The position numbers and the translations under genes are program-made. DNA of 64,000 bases, from NCBI RefSeq assembly GCF_022539315.1, contig NC_066329.1:4749072-4813071 (forward strand). The letters are read 5' to 3'. This DNA is from Serinus canaria. Taxonomy: Eukaryota; Chordata; Aves; Passeriformes; Fringillidae. Shown here piece by piece: positions 38,340 through 50,470 of this stretch (positions are counted from its first letter, which is position 1; the number at the start of each line of letters is the position of its first letter). The notes beneath the pieces were generated by a model. The model made no database searches and was not told the origin of the DNA. It worked only from the letters and a program-made list of their open reading frames with translations.

Positions 38340-38790
38340 GCTTCTGCTCTGAAACTGATCTCCCTTCCCCTGGATCACACTTTTGATCTAATTTGTTTCT
38401 CTGTCCAAATGACTTGGCTCAGCCTTCCCCCTGAAAATTCGGTGTACAGTTGACATCAATCATGTCTCAGTCCAGGGAGGGATAAGGATAGAATATCAGA
38501 GAGGTGACCATGCATGCCACATGATTCAAATCATCTCAGCATTGATTAATTGGGTTCAATCTGAGTTTCAGAATCATAACAACTGTTGTTCCCCTTCACA
38601 TAACATCAACAGGGCCTTTAAAGCAGAGTATCCATTTACTCCAAGGCATGTGATGCATTAAGACCATCATCTTCTATTAAACCTTAAAGGCTGGATGAAT
38701 TTTAGACAAACTCAATTAGCTCAAGATGGCTCTGCAGTGATTAGACATTGTTGCCCCTTCCCCTTCATCAGGGGTTTTTCTACCCCCTCT
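38340..38790. promoter_or_regulatory. Strong candidate enhancer
   Basis: Contains TTGACATCAATCATG (PBX/HOX/MEIS type), ACCATGCATGCCACATG (E-box CACATG), GCATTGATTAATTGGG, AACTCAATTAGCTC and GTGATTAGACATTG. The first 400 bp are consistently AT-rich and free of simple repeats. Confidence 0.5.
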
Positions 38791-39870
38791 AGTTTTTAAT
38801 ACATAGCACAAACTATGTTCACATATGGAAGATGAGAGCATTCCTTGGGCTTGTCCTGTCTCTGCTCTGGCTGTGCAGGTAAAAGAAGGCAAATCCCTCC
38901 TAAAACTTGTAAAGGAAATATTTCAGAAAAGCAGGACCCATTTTTCCACTTGGACTTTAAGAAAACCATTTGGATACCTGGTGGCTGGGACATGAAGCTG
39001 TTAGCAAGAAGAAGGAGGAGCAGAGAAAATGTGTTCTGAGCTGGCCAGAGGAAGATGGTACCTCGAGCTCTGAAGTAAGGAGAGCCAGGCAGGACTCAAA
39101 GCCCTTATAAATGTAGGGTTATAAATAAATGAAGTTATCCCTGCCCCTACACCCAGGGAGAGGCTGTGCTTGGCTTAGAGAGTTGCTCATCAATAACTAC
39201 AGCAAAACCAGGGCAGAAACACTGCCTGGCTGGACAGGGGCTGCGCAGGCTTTGAGATGGAGACGACTTCTGCAATTCAGGTTTCCATCTGGTAAGAAAG
39301 ATGAGCCCTATTTGTGTGTGTTTGATTCTTATCTACCAGCTGGGATCACTCATCCGGGTTGTAACTGAAATAATAATGATTAAAGAAAAGCATGCCTGCC
39401 TTGTAATGTTGCAAGTATGGGCCTCCACATCACATATATTCAGCCCCAACTGAGGGATGACCTATCAGAAACTCAGCCTTGAGCAATCAGAGGAATATCA
39501 TCTCTAATTACTGTTTTGCAAGCTGAAACCCTATTAAGCACTTCCCTGTTGTGCCTATTATGACTGGTTCTACACTTAAAACAAAAGCATCCTTTTTTTT
39601 AATCGTTCCACTTTGCGTGGGAGCGAGAGGGCTCTGATTCAGCTCAGGGGTTGTTTTCTTTGGTTGTTTTTTTTTCTTTCTATTTACTTATGAAGAAAAG
39701 CTCAGAGGCTCTGACTGCAGGGACTGAGATAGCTGTTATATGAATACTCCTTGTAGCAGGAACTGTGCTTAAATCAATCCCTTAATTTAAGGCAAGAGTG
39801 TTTTCAAGGAGAGAATTTCCACAGCCAGACTTTTAGGGAAGTTTTGAAACAACTTGACTTGAAAGCTTTA
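38791..39870. promoter_or_regulatory. Possible regulatory region
   Basis: Mixed sequence; the part from 39365 to 39560 and the part from 39580 to 39800 have several homeodomain-like words (GAAATAATAATGATTAAAG, CTCTAATTACTG, CCTATTAAGCAC). No gene. Confidence 0.3.
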
Positions 39871-42800
39871 TCTGCACAAAATGCCTTGCTACAAGTAAGC
39901 CAGCAATGAAAATGGATGTATAATTTTCTAATATCCTGGAACAAAACACAAGCAACAGGAGATCCTGATGAGGCAGGGCACTGGGGACCACATCACCCTT
40001 CAGAGCATGTGACAGACACACCACTGACCCAAGGTCATCAGCACCCTGAGCTGTACAGATGATTTTTGGCTCTGATTTTACTGCTAGAAACAGGGAACTG
40101 GGAAATAAAACAACTCCCAAAGAAATAACATTAAGTTCACTACTGGAAACTGATGGTGGGAGACAGCAGCAAAAATTCCAAAGGGAAATCCAAGGGATGC
40201 TCAGCTCTGGGACCAGGATCCTGGAGTAGGGAGATGTCACTGTGTTCACATAAATGAATCAAGTTAATTAATACAGCAAGTCACTGTGCTGACTTCAGCC
40301 AGGATTCCCAGCTGACTTTGTCAAGTAACACAAACTGGTGTCCCAACACTCACCAGTTTTACTTTGCTGCCACTAAAGCAGAACCAGAGTTTTGCTGTCT
40401 CTGCATTTCACATCAAAAAAATCCCGAAACAATTCCACTTGTTTCTTTCCAGGGATGAGCCACAGGGGGCAAACACTCCACAGATACTGGAAGCCATCTG
40501 AAAACAGTGGAATAAAGAGATGGGTACACAAAGATGGACAAGTGCTAAGCTTTGGGCAGGCAGCAAACTCAGCCAGAGCAGACACAGCTGGGTCTCCATC
40601 CCTGAATTTGTACCAGACTTGTTGGACATCCCAAGGAGGAAACCCAGCAGAGATCCCTCAGCATGTGGCTCCTACTGACATGAGCACTGCTGGAGTATGG
40701 AAAAGATCATGAAAAAAGGAACTACTGCTAAAAACACCCAGCCCTCAGCCATTTCTATAGATCCCCAGACTAGCAGACACTTCTGTGTTTGCTCTCTGGC
40801 TAGTCAGACCCAGAGCTGCATCCCCTCATGCCCTGAGGGGGTTGAGAAAAGAATCAGCTTAATTTGAGATCAGCTTGGACAGAATGGCTGCTGATTCCCA
40901 TTTTCCATGTGCACTGACAGAGACAGGGCTGGGGCACATTCCAGGGACACCAATTGTCCCTCACCTGCAGGAGAGGCTCCACACAGGATTATATCCCCAG
41001 TCCAGCACTGGCACTGCCTCACCTGCCTAATTTAATAAGTCTGTGATGATGACAGGGCAGCAGCCACCCTTTCCTATGGAATTAAATGCCTGGAGAATGA
41101 TCTGCTCTCCCACCCAACAGGCAGGCATCTCCCTCAGCCCTTTGTGCTCCCAGGGATGGATGTCTCAGCTGGGTAAATCCTAATCCTGAGCCTTGCCGTG
41201 CTAAAAACCCAAACCTTTCTATTTCCTTTTTTTTTTTTTCTCCCTCAGAAATTTACTTATAGAGGAGAAATTTCCCAAGTGCTGACACCACGTGAAGAGG
41301 TTCTTCAGTCCCTGTAACATAAACCATCCATCTGCATGGAGTGGATTCCTTGAGGGCTGTTTATTTTCTCTCACTTCTTTTTCCTGCTTTCCCATCAGCT
41401 GCCTGGCCCCTTCCTTAGGCAAAGTCTCAGCTGGGAAAGGGGAGATGGATCCATCCCTGAGAGCAGTGCTGTTATCTCCTGATCTGTGCTGGGAAGGGAG
41501 CACAGAGGCACCTGCACCTCTCACTTTGGGGCAATTCCTGGAGCTGAGCCCCACATTTTCCCCAGGATGATCCCCACTGTCCATCACCTCTGCAGGCTGG
41601 GAGTCCCCTCCAGCAGGAATGGGATAAATTCTCTCAGTTGGCTCCTCCAAAGCAGCTGAAAGTGAGGAAAGAAGAGAAGGAATGCACTGAACCAGACCTC
41701 GAGTTGAACTTTTAAGTTTGCCTCTCACTGAACATAACTTTTCACTTTGAATTTGACTGATCCAGTAGCTACAAGGTAGGGAGGGAGAGCACAGGTGTAA
41801 GGATGGATCCATCCCTCTGGACTTTCTGGGCACTCCAAGCTGGTGCTGCCCCAACTTTCTTCTGCACCTCAATTCATTTGGCATTCACCAGGTGAGCTAT
41901 TCCAGGAATGTGCAAGGATCAGTCCCCAGAAGAGCAGATTGAGAAGGGGGAGGTCACAGAGAAATGCAGCTTTTCCCCAGCTCTCTAAAGCACATTTCTT
42001 TTCCCTGCCTTCCAGCCACCTTCCCCTACATGACCCGAGAAGTTTCCCTAACAAAAATATAGATGTAACCTTATCTAAGTTAAGTGTAGCAAATGTACTA
42101 TGGATAACGTGTAATTAATAACAGAAAAATAATGTTTCCCCTGTTATTAAATCAAGGTCTCCCCTGACCTCTCACCCTCATGTAAGTGCCTTTAGTTTTA
42201 TGACAGCAATGGACAAAGTTATTGTGTGTCCATATGTGCAGGCACATCCCAGCTGGCAAGGGGCTCATCTAACCATTGCTGGAGTTAGTTCAGGGATTTT
42301 CCTTTTTTAAAATTTATTTTTATACTTCTAAGGTTAAAAAAAGAATTGCCTCCAGTAGTTGAAATGCTGCTTGGTCAGGGAATGAACTCAATCAGTGCAT
42401 GAAACTAATCTGGTCCCAGTGAGGAAGGCAGCAGCCCCAGGTCTCAGGGTAACAATATTTATTTACACACTTGCACACGGGTGTGCATTGCTCTTGGGCT
42501 CCCTGATGCACTTCTAGGCTCAGATGGATGCTTGAGGAATGCATCAATATTTTCATTTATCTGCAGCATGCAAAGAGAAAACAAAGAGCAGGCAAATTCC
42601 CTGGAAGGGCTCAGCATTTTTTTGGCTGTCTTGCAGTGAAACCTCCTTGCTTACAAGACAGTGTTTCTTCCCTGGCTGCCTTTTTACTTTAATACTTGCA
42701 GAGGCTCAGCCCCAGCCATCCCTGCTGACAAAAATCTGTGTATAGATGGGCAAAATTAACAAGTTTGGGCCTGAAAGCTTATCCAGAGATTAAAGAAATT

Positions 42801-43929
42801 AATAAATAGGGGGCCAGCCTGGTTTTGTCAGCCCCCCTTCCCAAGGTGCTGCCTGGGGAATGCTGTCTCACTCCAGAGGTCAGCGGGCTCCTCTGATCTG
42901 GGCTTCCCTCCTGATTCATTGTGTTTGATGCTGGGCTCTTCCAGGAGTCAGCTCAGCAAAGCCCTGGGTTAATGGAAGCCACACCAGCTCCTAATCCAGT
43001 AGCTTTGAATTCTCCTGTTTGTGTTGGATGGGCCCTGAGTGAAAGCCTGGTCTGCCAGGGTCAGGGGAGCTCCTTGTGAGCACCAGAGTAGGGATGTGAA
43101 CCCCAGGTCACCTTTTCCACCAGTTCCTTTTCCTTCCAAGCACCCTTGGACCTGCTGCTCCCTAGGGACCATGGCACAGAGGGAGGGAAAGGACACAACC
43201 CTGTCCCAGCCATCACAAAACCACTTGGATGCACTTCCTTCTACTCCTCAGCTTATTTCATTGTCTAAACCTAGGCTCAGCCCAGAGCTCTGCCTCTCCC
43301 CCAAACAATTTTTTCTTTGCCACGCTCTGAAGTGCTAGAAGATGTGGAAATACAGGATTTCTTCAGCAATTTCAGCTCTAAGGTGGTGGAAACCCCTTTG
43401 CCTCAAACACATAGATGTGAGCCTGCCCCTGAATCTCAGGATTTATCCATTCAGCCTCTCTGGTTTGAAGGGAGAAATCTGTGCAGAGAGAAATGTGTCT
43501 TTTAAACAAGCACCACACAGGAGTGCTGTGATGGAAACACTGCTGTAAAAGCAGGTATTCCCTCCACACTCCTCCTCACAAGATCCTGCCATCCCTTCTC
43601 CAGCTCTGCCTGCTAAAGGCTCAGTGTGGGCCCTGAGGTTTGGAGAGCAGGAGGGCACAGGAGGCTCCCTCCACCTTCCAGATCCATCACTCACATCTCA
43701 TCACTGGAGCTGAATCCTGCTGTGTTCCTTGGATACATCAGGCTAGAAATACCTGCCCTGCACTCCTCTGGTGCCCTCCCTTCCCTCAAAACACAAGCTG
43801 AGGGTGTATCACTTTCTGGAGAGCCCAGCACAGACTCTCCCAGCCCTAAAACCTGCTCCTGGGACAGGGGACATTCATCTTTTCATTGGCATCTCACTTG
43901 AAGAAGAGTTCTTCCCAAAAGGTGAAGTG
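39871..43929. other. No gene seen; unique intergenic DNA
   Basis: Roughly 4 kb of ordinary single-copy DNA. Minor AT-rich patches lie at 40255-40275 (AAGTTAATTAATACAGC), 42055-42150 and 42295-42345. No recognised repeats. Open frames of up to 221 codons (41219-41884 minus) lack any domain. Confidence 0.5.
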
Positions 43930-43961
43930 CAGCCACGGGAGCCATCAGCCACGGGAGCAAT
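43930..43961. repeat. 16-bp tandem duplication
   Basis: CAGCCACGGGAGCCAT is repeated immediately with one change (CAGCCACGGGAGCAAT). It lies just left of the probable LTR. Confidence 0.7.
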
Positions 43962-43999
43962 CAATCCCAGCTAGCTGCTCCCCAAGCTTGGCTGGAGGA

Positions 44000-44600
44000 A
44001 GCCACAAGATTTGCCACCCCCAGGTTCCCTTAGAGGACCCCAGGTGGTGGTGCCGTCTGTGGCGTGGGTGGCACAGGCGAGGAGGAGACCACGACGAGTC
44101 CAAGGGAAAGGAAAAAGAGAGGACACTGGCGTGGCTGTCAAAGAGGCTTTATTCCTCAATGGTTCCAGAAGCAAGTGACAAAGGAGACAGACTCGGGGGG
44201 GAGCTGATACAGGGAGTGGGTGTGGAAGGGGGAGACTCAGAGTAACCGATAAGAATAGGGTAGGGGAGGAGCGAACAACATATTTGAACCAATAAAGATC
44301 ATACATGGGAGGGGAAAGGCCCCAGGGGCAAATCATACAGCACAGTAAGGGTGACTGACATGGAAAAATCTGGAACAAAAGGGGGGGGTGGTTACAGTGA
44401 GTGACAAGGGGAGTAGGTGGCACCACTGGGAGGGGAGAGGACTGATAAGGGCAGGGAGGGAGGAGGGAAGGATCACTGGGTTTGATGGGCAGGCAAGTGG
44501 CGGGAAAGGAAAGTAACAAACAACCTGGGACAAACCATCGTGAGGGGAGAACATGGGGGGAACTAAGGACCAAACCATTTTCTTAACACAAAACAACTAA
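44000..44600 (-). mobile_element. Probable solo LTR of an endogenous retrovirus
   Basis: The minus strand has the order expected of an LTR: a C-rich upstream part, an inverted CCAAT (CTTTATTGG, about 44297-44289), a weak TATA-like CAAATATG (44286-44279), and a polyadenylation signal AATAAA (44153-44148) about 130 nt further on, followed by GCCTCTTTGACAGCC. Boundaries are approximate. I could not fix terminal TG/CA or a target duplication, and no internal retroviral genes are adjacent. A 200-codon proline-rich open frame (43971-44573 minus) is a by-product of the C-rich strand. An alternative is the last exon of a minus-strand noncoding RNA. Confidence 0.45.
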
Positions 44601-44959
44601 CACAAATAATAACAACAAATCTTTAAAAACACGATGCCGCAGTAAAGATGCAAGGAGTGAGGGGCTGGAAGTTTGGCATTCCCAGGAGAACACAGCTACT
44701 TCAGAAGAGAGGGGAGCCTCCAAAGCCAGCCCAGCACAGTCCTGCTGCCTACCAGAAGCAAACTGGTTTTGTTCTGGTCAGGGGAATATTCCAGTTGGGG
44801 AGGTTAAAATGGGATTAGGGAGTCAGGACATCTCCCTGCAAACAGAGGAATGTAGGTGATGGGAAGAGTTAATCCCATCAACTTCCCCACTGCTCTGTGG
44901 GTAAATCCCTCTTCACCTGGCTGTGGGATGCACCCACACATGCTCCCTTCCCACCAAAA

Positions 44960-45640
44960 CCTGCACAGAGATTTTATTTAGACAGATATATTGATATAAA
45001 CTACATCTATTATCTTTGCAAATAATGCATTTCACAAAATATATTCACTGCTTTCATATCTCCTCAGTGCCCACACAGCACACAGACATGAGTGGCTGCA
45101 GCTGTGCTGAAAAAGGAACTTTCTGTCTTCAAAGTCACCACCAGGTCCCATAAATCTTAAAAATATTTCATGGATCACCAAAACAACCCCCTACACACAC
45201 AACGAGCTGCTTTCCAAGCACACAAATACTTTCAAGCTCAACAAAATGTTTTGTTTCAGTCAGGGCAAGTTCTTTTATCTGGGTTTGGAGCCTCTGTTCA
45301 ATTATTTCTCTATGGATTCTCCCCTGAAATGAGTTCAAAAATGAAATAAAGTTTGTTAACTCTGAAAATATCCAATAATACATTTTGCAAGGAAACTCCC
45401 TTTTTTTTTTTTTTTTTTGTTTCTTTGAGGGGGAAGGAGGTGTTGTGTGTTTTTATTGCATGAAATTTTTCCATCAGCACATTTTATGAGGGAGAAACCA
45501 TTAAACAGCATTTTCTGATTCAAAACCCAGTTCTGACTAATTTCTTCTTTCTGCAGAGCTCAGTCCCTGAGACTGAGCATCCCTCCAGCACTCCTAAAAA
45601 CCCCTCACCAAAAACTATGCACAAACCCAGCCAACTCCAG
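44960..45640. promoter_or_regulatory. Possible regulatory region, AT-rich
   Basis: TATTTAGACAGATATATTG, ATTATCTTTGCAAATAATGC and neighbouring AT-rich words at 44970-45060, then ordinary sequence with T18 at 45401-45418. Weak evidence. Confidence 0.3.
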
Positions 45641-45659
45641 TTCAGAAATAAATCTGCTC

Positions 45660-45694
45660 TGTTTACTGGTAAATATTTATTCAGATATTTACCA
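45660..45694. promoter_or_regulatory. Forkhead-site cluster with 10-bp inverted repeat
   Basis: TGTTTAC (45660-45666), GTAAATA (45670-45676 region) and TATTTAC (45686-45692) are three forkhead-type cores within 35 bp. The last two lie inside a perfect inverted repeat TGGTAAATAT-8-ATATTTACCA (45667-45694). Confidence 0.45.
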
Positions 45695-45729
45695 AGGAAA
45701 CATGAAAGGCGAACCCAACATCTGTATTT

Positions 45730-48700
45730 CTAGTATTGCTTGCTGGGGAATATCACTGAGGAACAAGGAGAAGAGGGAAGCTCTGTGATCACCCCTGAAT
45801 TTCCTTGTAAAAAATCAGCTTTCCCCCTTTCAAATCAAAGAGGAAATTCTGATTTACTCTGGAGGCCATGGCATTTCTGTGGGCTGAGCTTTGCAGTCCT
45901 GTTCAGCTGCTCTGTAAAACATTCTTGTTATGGCTCAGAAGAAGCTAAATAATGAATTCCCCCTCCCAAGGGGAAAACCCAGTGTGGGGTGATGGGGCCA
46001 CCTCCTCCTGGGGCAGGGAACCTCTACCACCACATCCATGTGGGACTTGCAGCCGTTTCCATTTACAAAAATGGCTTTTTCCCCTTGACTTTAGGTGAGC
46101 TTCTTATTTCTGATTTATGGCACCAGTGAGAGCTGAGAGCTGGTCTGTGAGATGCTGTGCTGCACTTCTCCCTTTACTGGTGCTCCAGTAAAAAGAATGG
46201 AGCTGAGCAGAATTTTGCTGCAGCTCATTCTAGCAGATGAAACCGTGGTTCCATGTGGATGGAGGGAATTAGCAGCAGGGCTTCAAAAATATAATGATAC
46301 AAATACCAATAAGAAAAGCATAAAAGGGAAAAATGCTCATGGACTCACTGCAGAAATGCTCATGAGCAAGGAAGTCTGACAATTGTAAAGCTGCAAAGTT
46401 TTATCCCTATACTCAGATTTAACTTTGCTTTCCCTGAAGTAGGAAATAGCTCCTGGTCTGAATTCAGTCTCTGGTCTGAAGCCTGACAATTCCCAAGAAT
46501 TTGAATAGGTAGAAAATGCAGGATTTTAGCTCGGGTACTGCATTTCCAAACATCAAACTAGATTTTTGTCTTGACTATAAATTGGCATTTGTCTTTCTGT
46601 ACAACAAACAAGCAGATTAATAGACCTAGAAGAAGCAAAGCCACCACTCACCAAAATAACAGGAATAAGCAAGTATCTCAGTCAAAAATGACACACATTT
46701 TTGCAAGGAAGGGGGATTTGTTTGTTAGTCTGCCACCAGCTCTGAATTTCTGCAAAGCCCAAGGAACAGCCTTGAACAAGAGAGAGAACAATCACCTTTG
46801 GTATTCTTCAGGACTTTGGGGGATACAGGAAAAGAGAAAAGAGAGATAAATGATGAGCTGGCACCTGAAAACCTGCTCAGCTGTGGGCACAGAGGAATGC
46901 AAACACGTTTTGCTTACTTTCACCATGGATTTCAGAAAGCTGGGAGGGCTGCTCAGAAAATGGTTCCCCAGCCTGAGCTCTGATGCAGTTCCAATAATAG
47001 ACAGTGCAGGCAGAGGCTTCATCATCTTCCAACCATGCTCTGCTCTGCCAGCTCTAAAGCTCTTGGCCCACAGGAGGACACAGTTAAGCTCCTGTTTAGC
47101 TGAAGAGGAGAGTTGTCCCAGAGCAGGGCAGAGCTGGGCCCTTGGAGCACCAGGATTGGAGCATTTGGGCTGGGACTGACAGGCAGCTGGGAACCTTCCC
47201 TGGAAGGGGGTCTGTTAAATTATAACACCTCCCATGTCCTGGGAGCCACTTTTCCTTAAAAATGCACACCTACACCAGCTCAAAACTGTGTTCCTGCCTC
47301 CAGCACAGCATCCTTTCACTCCAAGGTGAAAATGAGGGGACAGCTTTTGGGGAAGCATGGGATCCTAAGAGATCCTTTCATTTTCCCAATAAGATTTAGA
47401 GCCTGATGCTCACCATCCACCTCCTAATTCCTGCTGGAGCTGAAAGAAGAGTTTGGTGGGGTCTGAAACCCCCTCTCCTCCAAGGGGACATGAATCCCTG
47501 GCCTCCACGGAATGGTTGTAAGACATCTATGGCAATGGCCAGCTTCACTCCCACGAGCAAAGCTTTAATTCCTCCATTTGTTTGCCCTGTAGGTAAGTAA
47601 ATAAATATATTTGGGATGCTTCTCTTTTGGTCCAAACCAAAGTGACCATCAGAGTTGGAAAACCAGGGGCTCAAATCAAGCTACTGGCTCATTAATTGCA
47701 GTACATGAGTACATAAAGCAAATGATGTTTTGTTCAAGCCTCTGTGAAAGATGTTTAAATGAACAGGTTTTACCTTTTCTTTGTGCTAGGATGGGAGTGC
47801 CCCCCTGGCTGGTTAATGCAGAGCAGCTGAGCCCTGGTAACTTGATCATGGGCCTGAACCTGGTTTCGGGACTGTCACACAACAAAATACTGCAATAAGT
47901 CTTGTGTGCAGGGAAGAGCTGCAGCCAAAGGGCCCCCACCCTGCCCTGGCACTCAGCTCTGGGGAGGACAGATTTCCTTGATGCTCTTTTTGGGGAGGAG
48001 GAGGCTTTTTCTGAGTTCTGAATTACACCAGCACAGGCAAAGAGACCTGATCCCTGCACTGGCCACCTCCAGCACTGCAGGGGTGCAGGGCTCACCATCA
48101 CTCAGCATCAGTGAAGCCAGAGCAGAGCAGCTAAACCACTGCTTTTCCCTTCAGTGCCCAACCAGACTAACTGAGTTAAGTATTTTCAACAGGAAGGATC
48201 TGTTCCAGCATCCAGAACAGTGCCAAGCATTTCAAAAAGGTGAAAAATATGTGCAAAAAACCACTCATAAATACCTCTGCTCAACCTAGGGCAAGCCAAG
48301 CAGACAGAAGCATGACATTCGTAGTGAAATATTCCAGGAAACAATTAATGCAGGATCCAGATCAAGAAAAATACCTTCCCTAAGTCATACAAGTGGGAAG
48401 ACCAGCAGGCAGGCAGCTCTCCTCCCTGGTGGCACTTGTCCACTGTGCTGTCACAAGTCCTGGGCCACCCTGAGCTCACCTGAACGGGTGCCAGGGGCTA
48501 GCAGGGAGCGTTGGACACAGGGAAAAGCCAGGAGCCATGGCCAGGCTGGCCCTCTCTTTTTCAGCTGTGCAATAACTCTGGGAAACGGTGTCAAAAATAA
48601 CGACCTGGCTGGGCTGGAGGAGGAAGGTTCAAAAGTTCAGCCTGGAAGTGGAGAGCCAGGGTTTCTGCAGGGAGAGTGACCATGACTGAGGGAAAGGCCA

Positions 48701-50129
48701 GGGGAAAAAAACCCTCTTTTGCAGGAAGTGCTGTTGGGGTTGCTGGCAGAAAGGCGTGGCCAGGTGTTACTGAGCTTAATCCACAGGGCCAGGATTTGGG
48801 AGTGAGGATACAGCCTGGCTCCCAGCTCAAGACTGAGCTCTGTCTTGGTAGGGAGTGAAGGAAAAGGTGAGGTTTTTTACTGGGCTGCTCCAGGCAGCTT
48901 TTGCAGTAGCACTACGGGTGCAAAGGGATTTTGGGATGCAGAAAGCAGCCCCTGCCCTGCAGCACTATCAGCATGAAGGACAAGGGCAGTGCTGCTTCTG
49001 GGCAGGGCAGATGAAACCACCAGGATAATCTCCCAACCTCCCTGATGGCAAAGCCAGCACTCAGCCCTCAGTGAGGGTCAGACCCCTCACCTGTCACTGG
49101 AGAAGGGACACAGATAAACTCATCCTACCATGAAGAGAGGCACTCCATCAATCCCTGAAACCAAGTTCAGCCTTAAATTCACCTTCTTGGCATGGGGGGA
49201 TTTTCCCACCCTAGAAAATGTATGGGGCATGCAGAGTAGGCAGATGCCATCACTTTGCTACCTGTGATTACCCCAGACAACGTTCAAGTGCAGCCCCAGG
49301 TGCTGCACTGGAAACAACTCCAGCCCCAAAAGCTCTCCCAGTGTCAATGGGGTTTGGGAATTTGTGGGATCCCTGTCCCTGGAGGAGCAGAAACACCAAC
49401 ACCTCCTGCACAAATGCTCAGTGCCATCCTAATCTTGGGTGACTTTCAGACAGATTTCCCCTATGCCATAGGTTTGCATTTTTGGATGCTGTGCATCTGC
49501 AGCACTCTCACCACTCTCAGCCCTTCCACCTAGAGAGGCAATTTCAACAGTGAGGTAGAAGGCACAGAAAGTGCACAGAAAAGCTTGGAGTTCCCCCAGA
49601 AGGGATGGGAAGTGCACCCCACCAAGTCAGGCAAGCCAGCCCTAATCGCTGCTGCCACCCTCTCCCCTTCTCCCTTCAGCCTCACCATAAATATTTGAGA
49701 TTTCTGCAGATTTACTCATTGAGATTTTGCCTTTCAGGAGAAGCTCTTACAGGATTAGGTGGCCTCACCACTAATTCCAAATAATTTTCCTCCCTCTTGG
49801 AAAGAAGACCTCCTAGTCCACCCTGGGCTCCTCCCTTTCAGTGGACTTCCCAAGCAGGAACAATGTTTGCAGGGGAGATGGAAAACAGAGCATCATTGGT
49901 GAGATTCAGAGCAAAGGAGGGTTTCACCTCTTTGGGACAAGTTGAAACCAACCCCTGTTGGCCTCTGCCCCTCCAGAGGCTTCTCCACCATGCAGCCATG
50001 GGAGGCAAGCACAGACTGAGCAAAGGCTCCTCTTGTGAGCGCCCCGGCTCCTGTCGAACCCAGCGCCTTCCCTGCGGTGCAAGCGCTCAGCAGAGAGCAA
50101 TTCCAGGCCCAACAAGACATTACATGCAA
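45730..50129. other. No gene seen; unique intergenic DNA
   Basis: About 4.4 kb of ordinary single-copy sequence without recognisable repeats or exons. Open frames reach about 140 codons and show no domains. Confidence 0.5.
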
Positions 50130-50470
50130 CAAGGATGAGGTGTTTGATGAATCATTTTCAGAAAAGGGGATTTTTTCTTAATAATAACAAGAATTTACAT
50201 CCCACTGCAACACCTACAAGACAAACAAACAGAGCGAAGTATCCGTGAGCTCGGCACGCTACCTGCCTCCTGTGAAATATTGCTTGGGAGGTGAGAACCC
50301 CTCTCATTTAGAGCCTTGCTAAGACCTGGCTATAATTAATTAGCAGGTGTCTTGAAGTAACATCATCTTTCAAAGTTAATATGGCTGACATTTTATTTAT
50401 GGTCACTCCTGAAGAGCTGTGGTTTAAGTTAATAAAGGGCAAACGTGGAAATGTGGGTGTTTTGCTCATT
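50130..50470. promoter_or_regulatory. Strong candidate enhancer
   Basis: TTCTTAATAATAACAAG, GTGAAATATTGC, TATAATTAATTAGCAGGTGT (50331-50350; homeodomain cores joined to AGGTGT, a T-box-type core) and ATGGCTGACATTTTATTTATG. The 13-mer TATAATTAATTAG is shared with the candidate at 19.2 kb. No coding frame. Confidence 0.5.

Noticed and set aside
43971..44573. 200-codon minus-strand proline/serine-rich frame in the LTR region
   Set aside because: Follows from the C-rich strand. It runs through the AATAAA signal and has no similarity to a retroviral protein that I can name.
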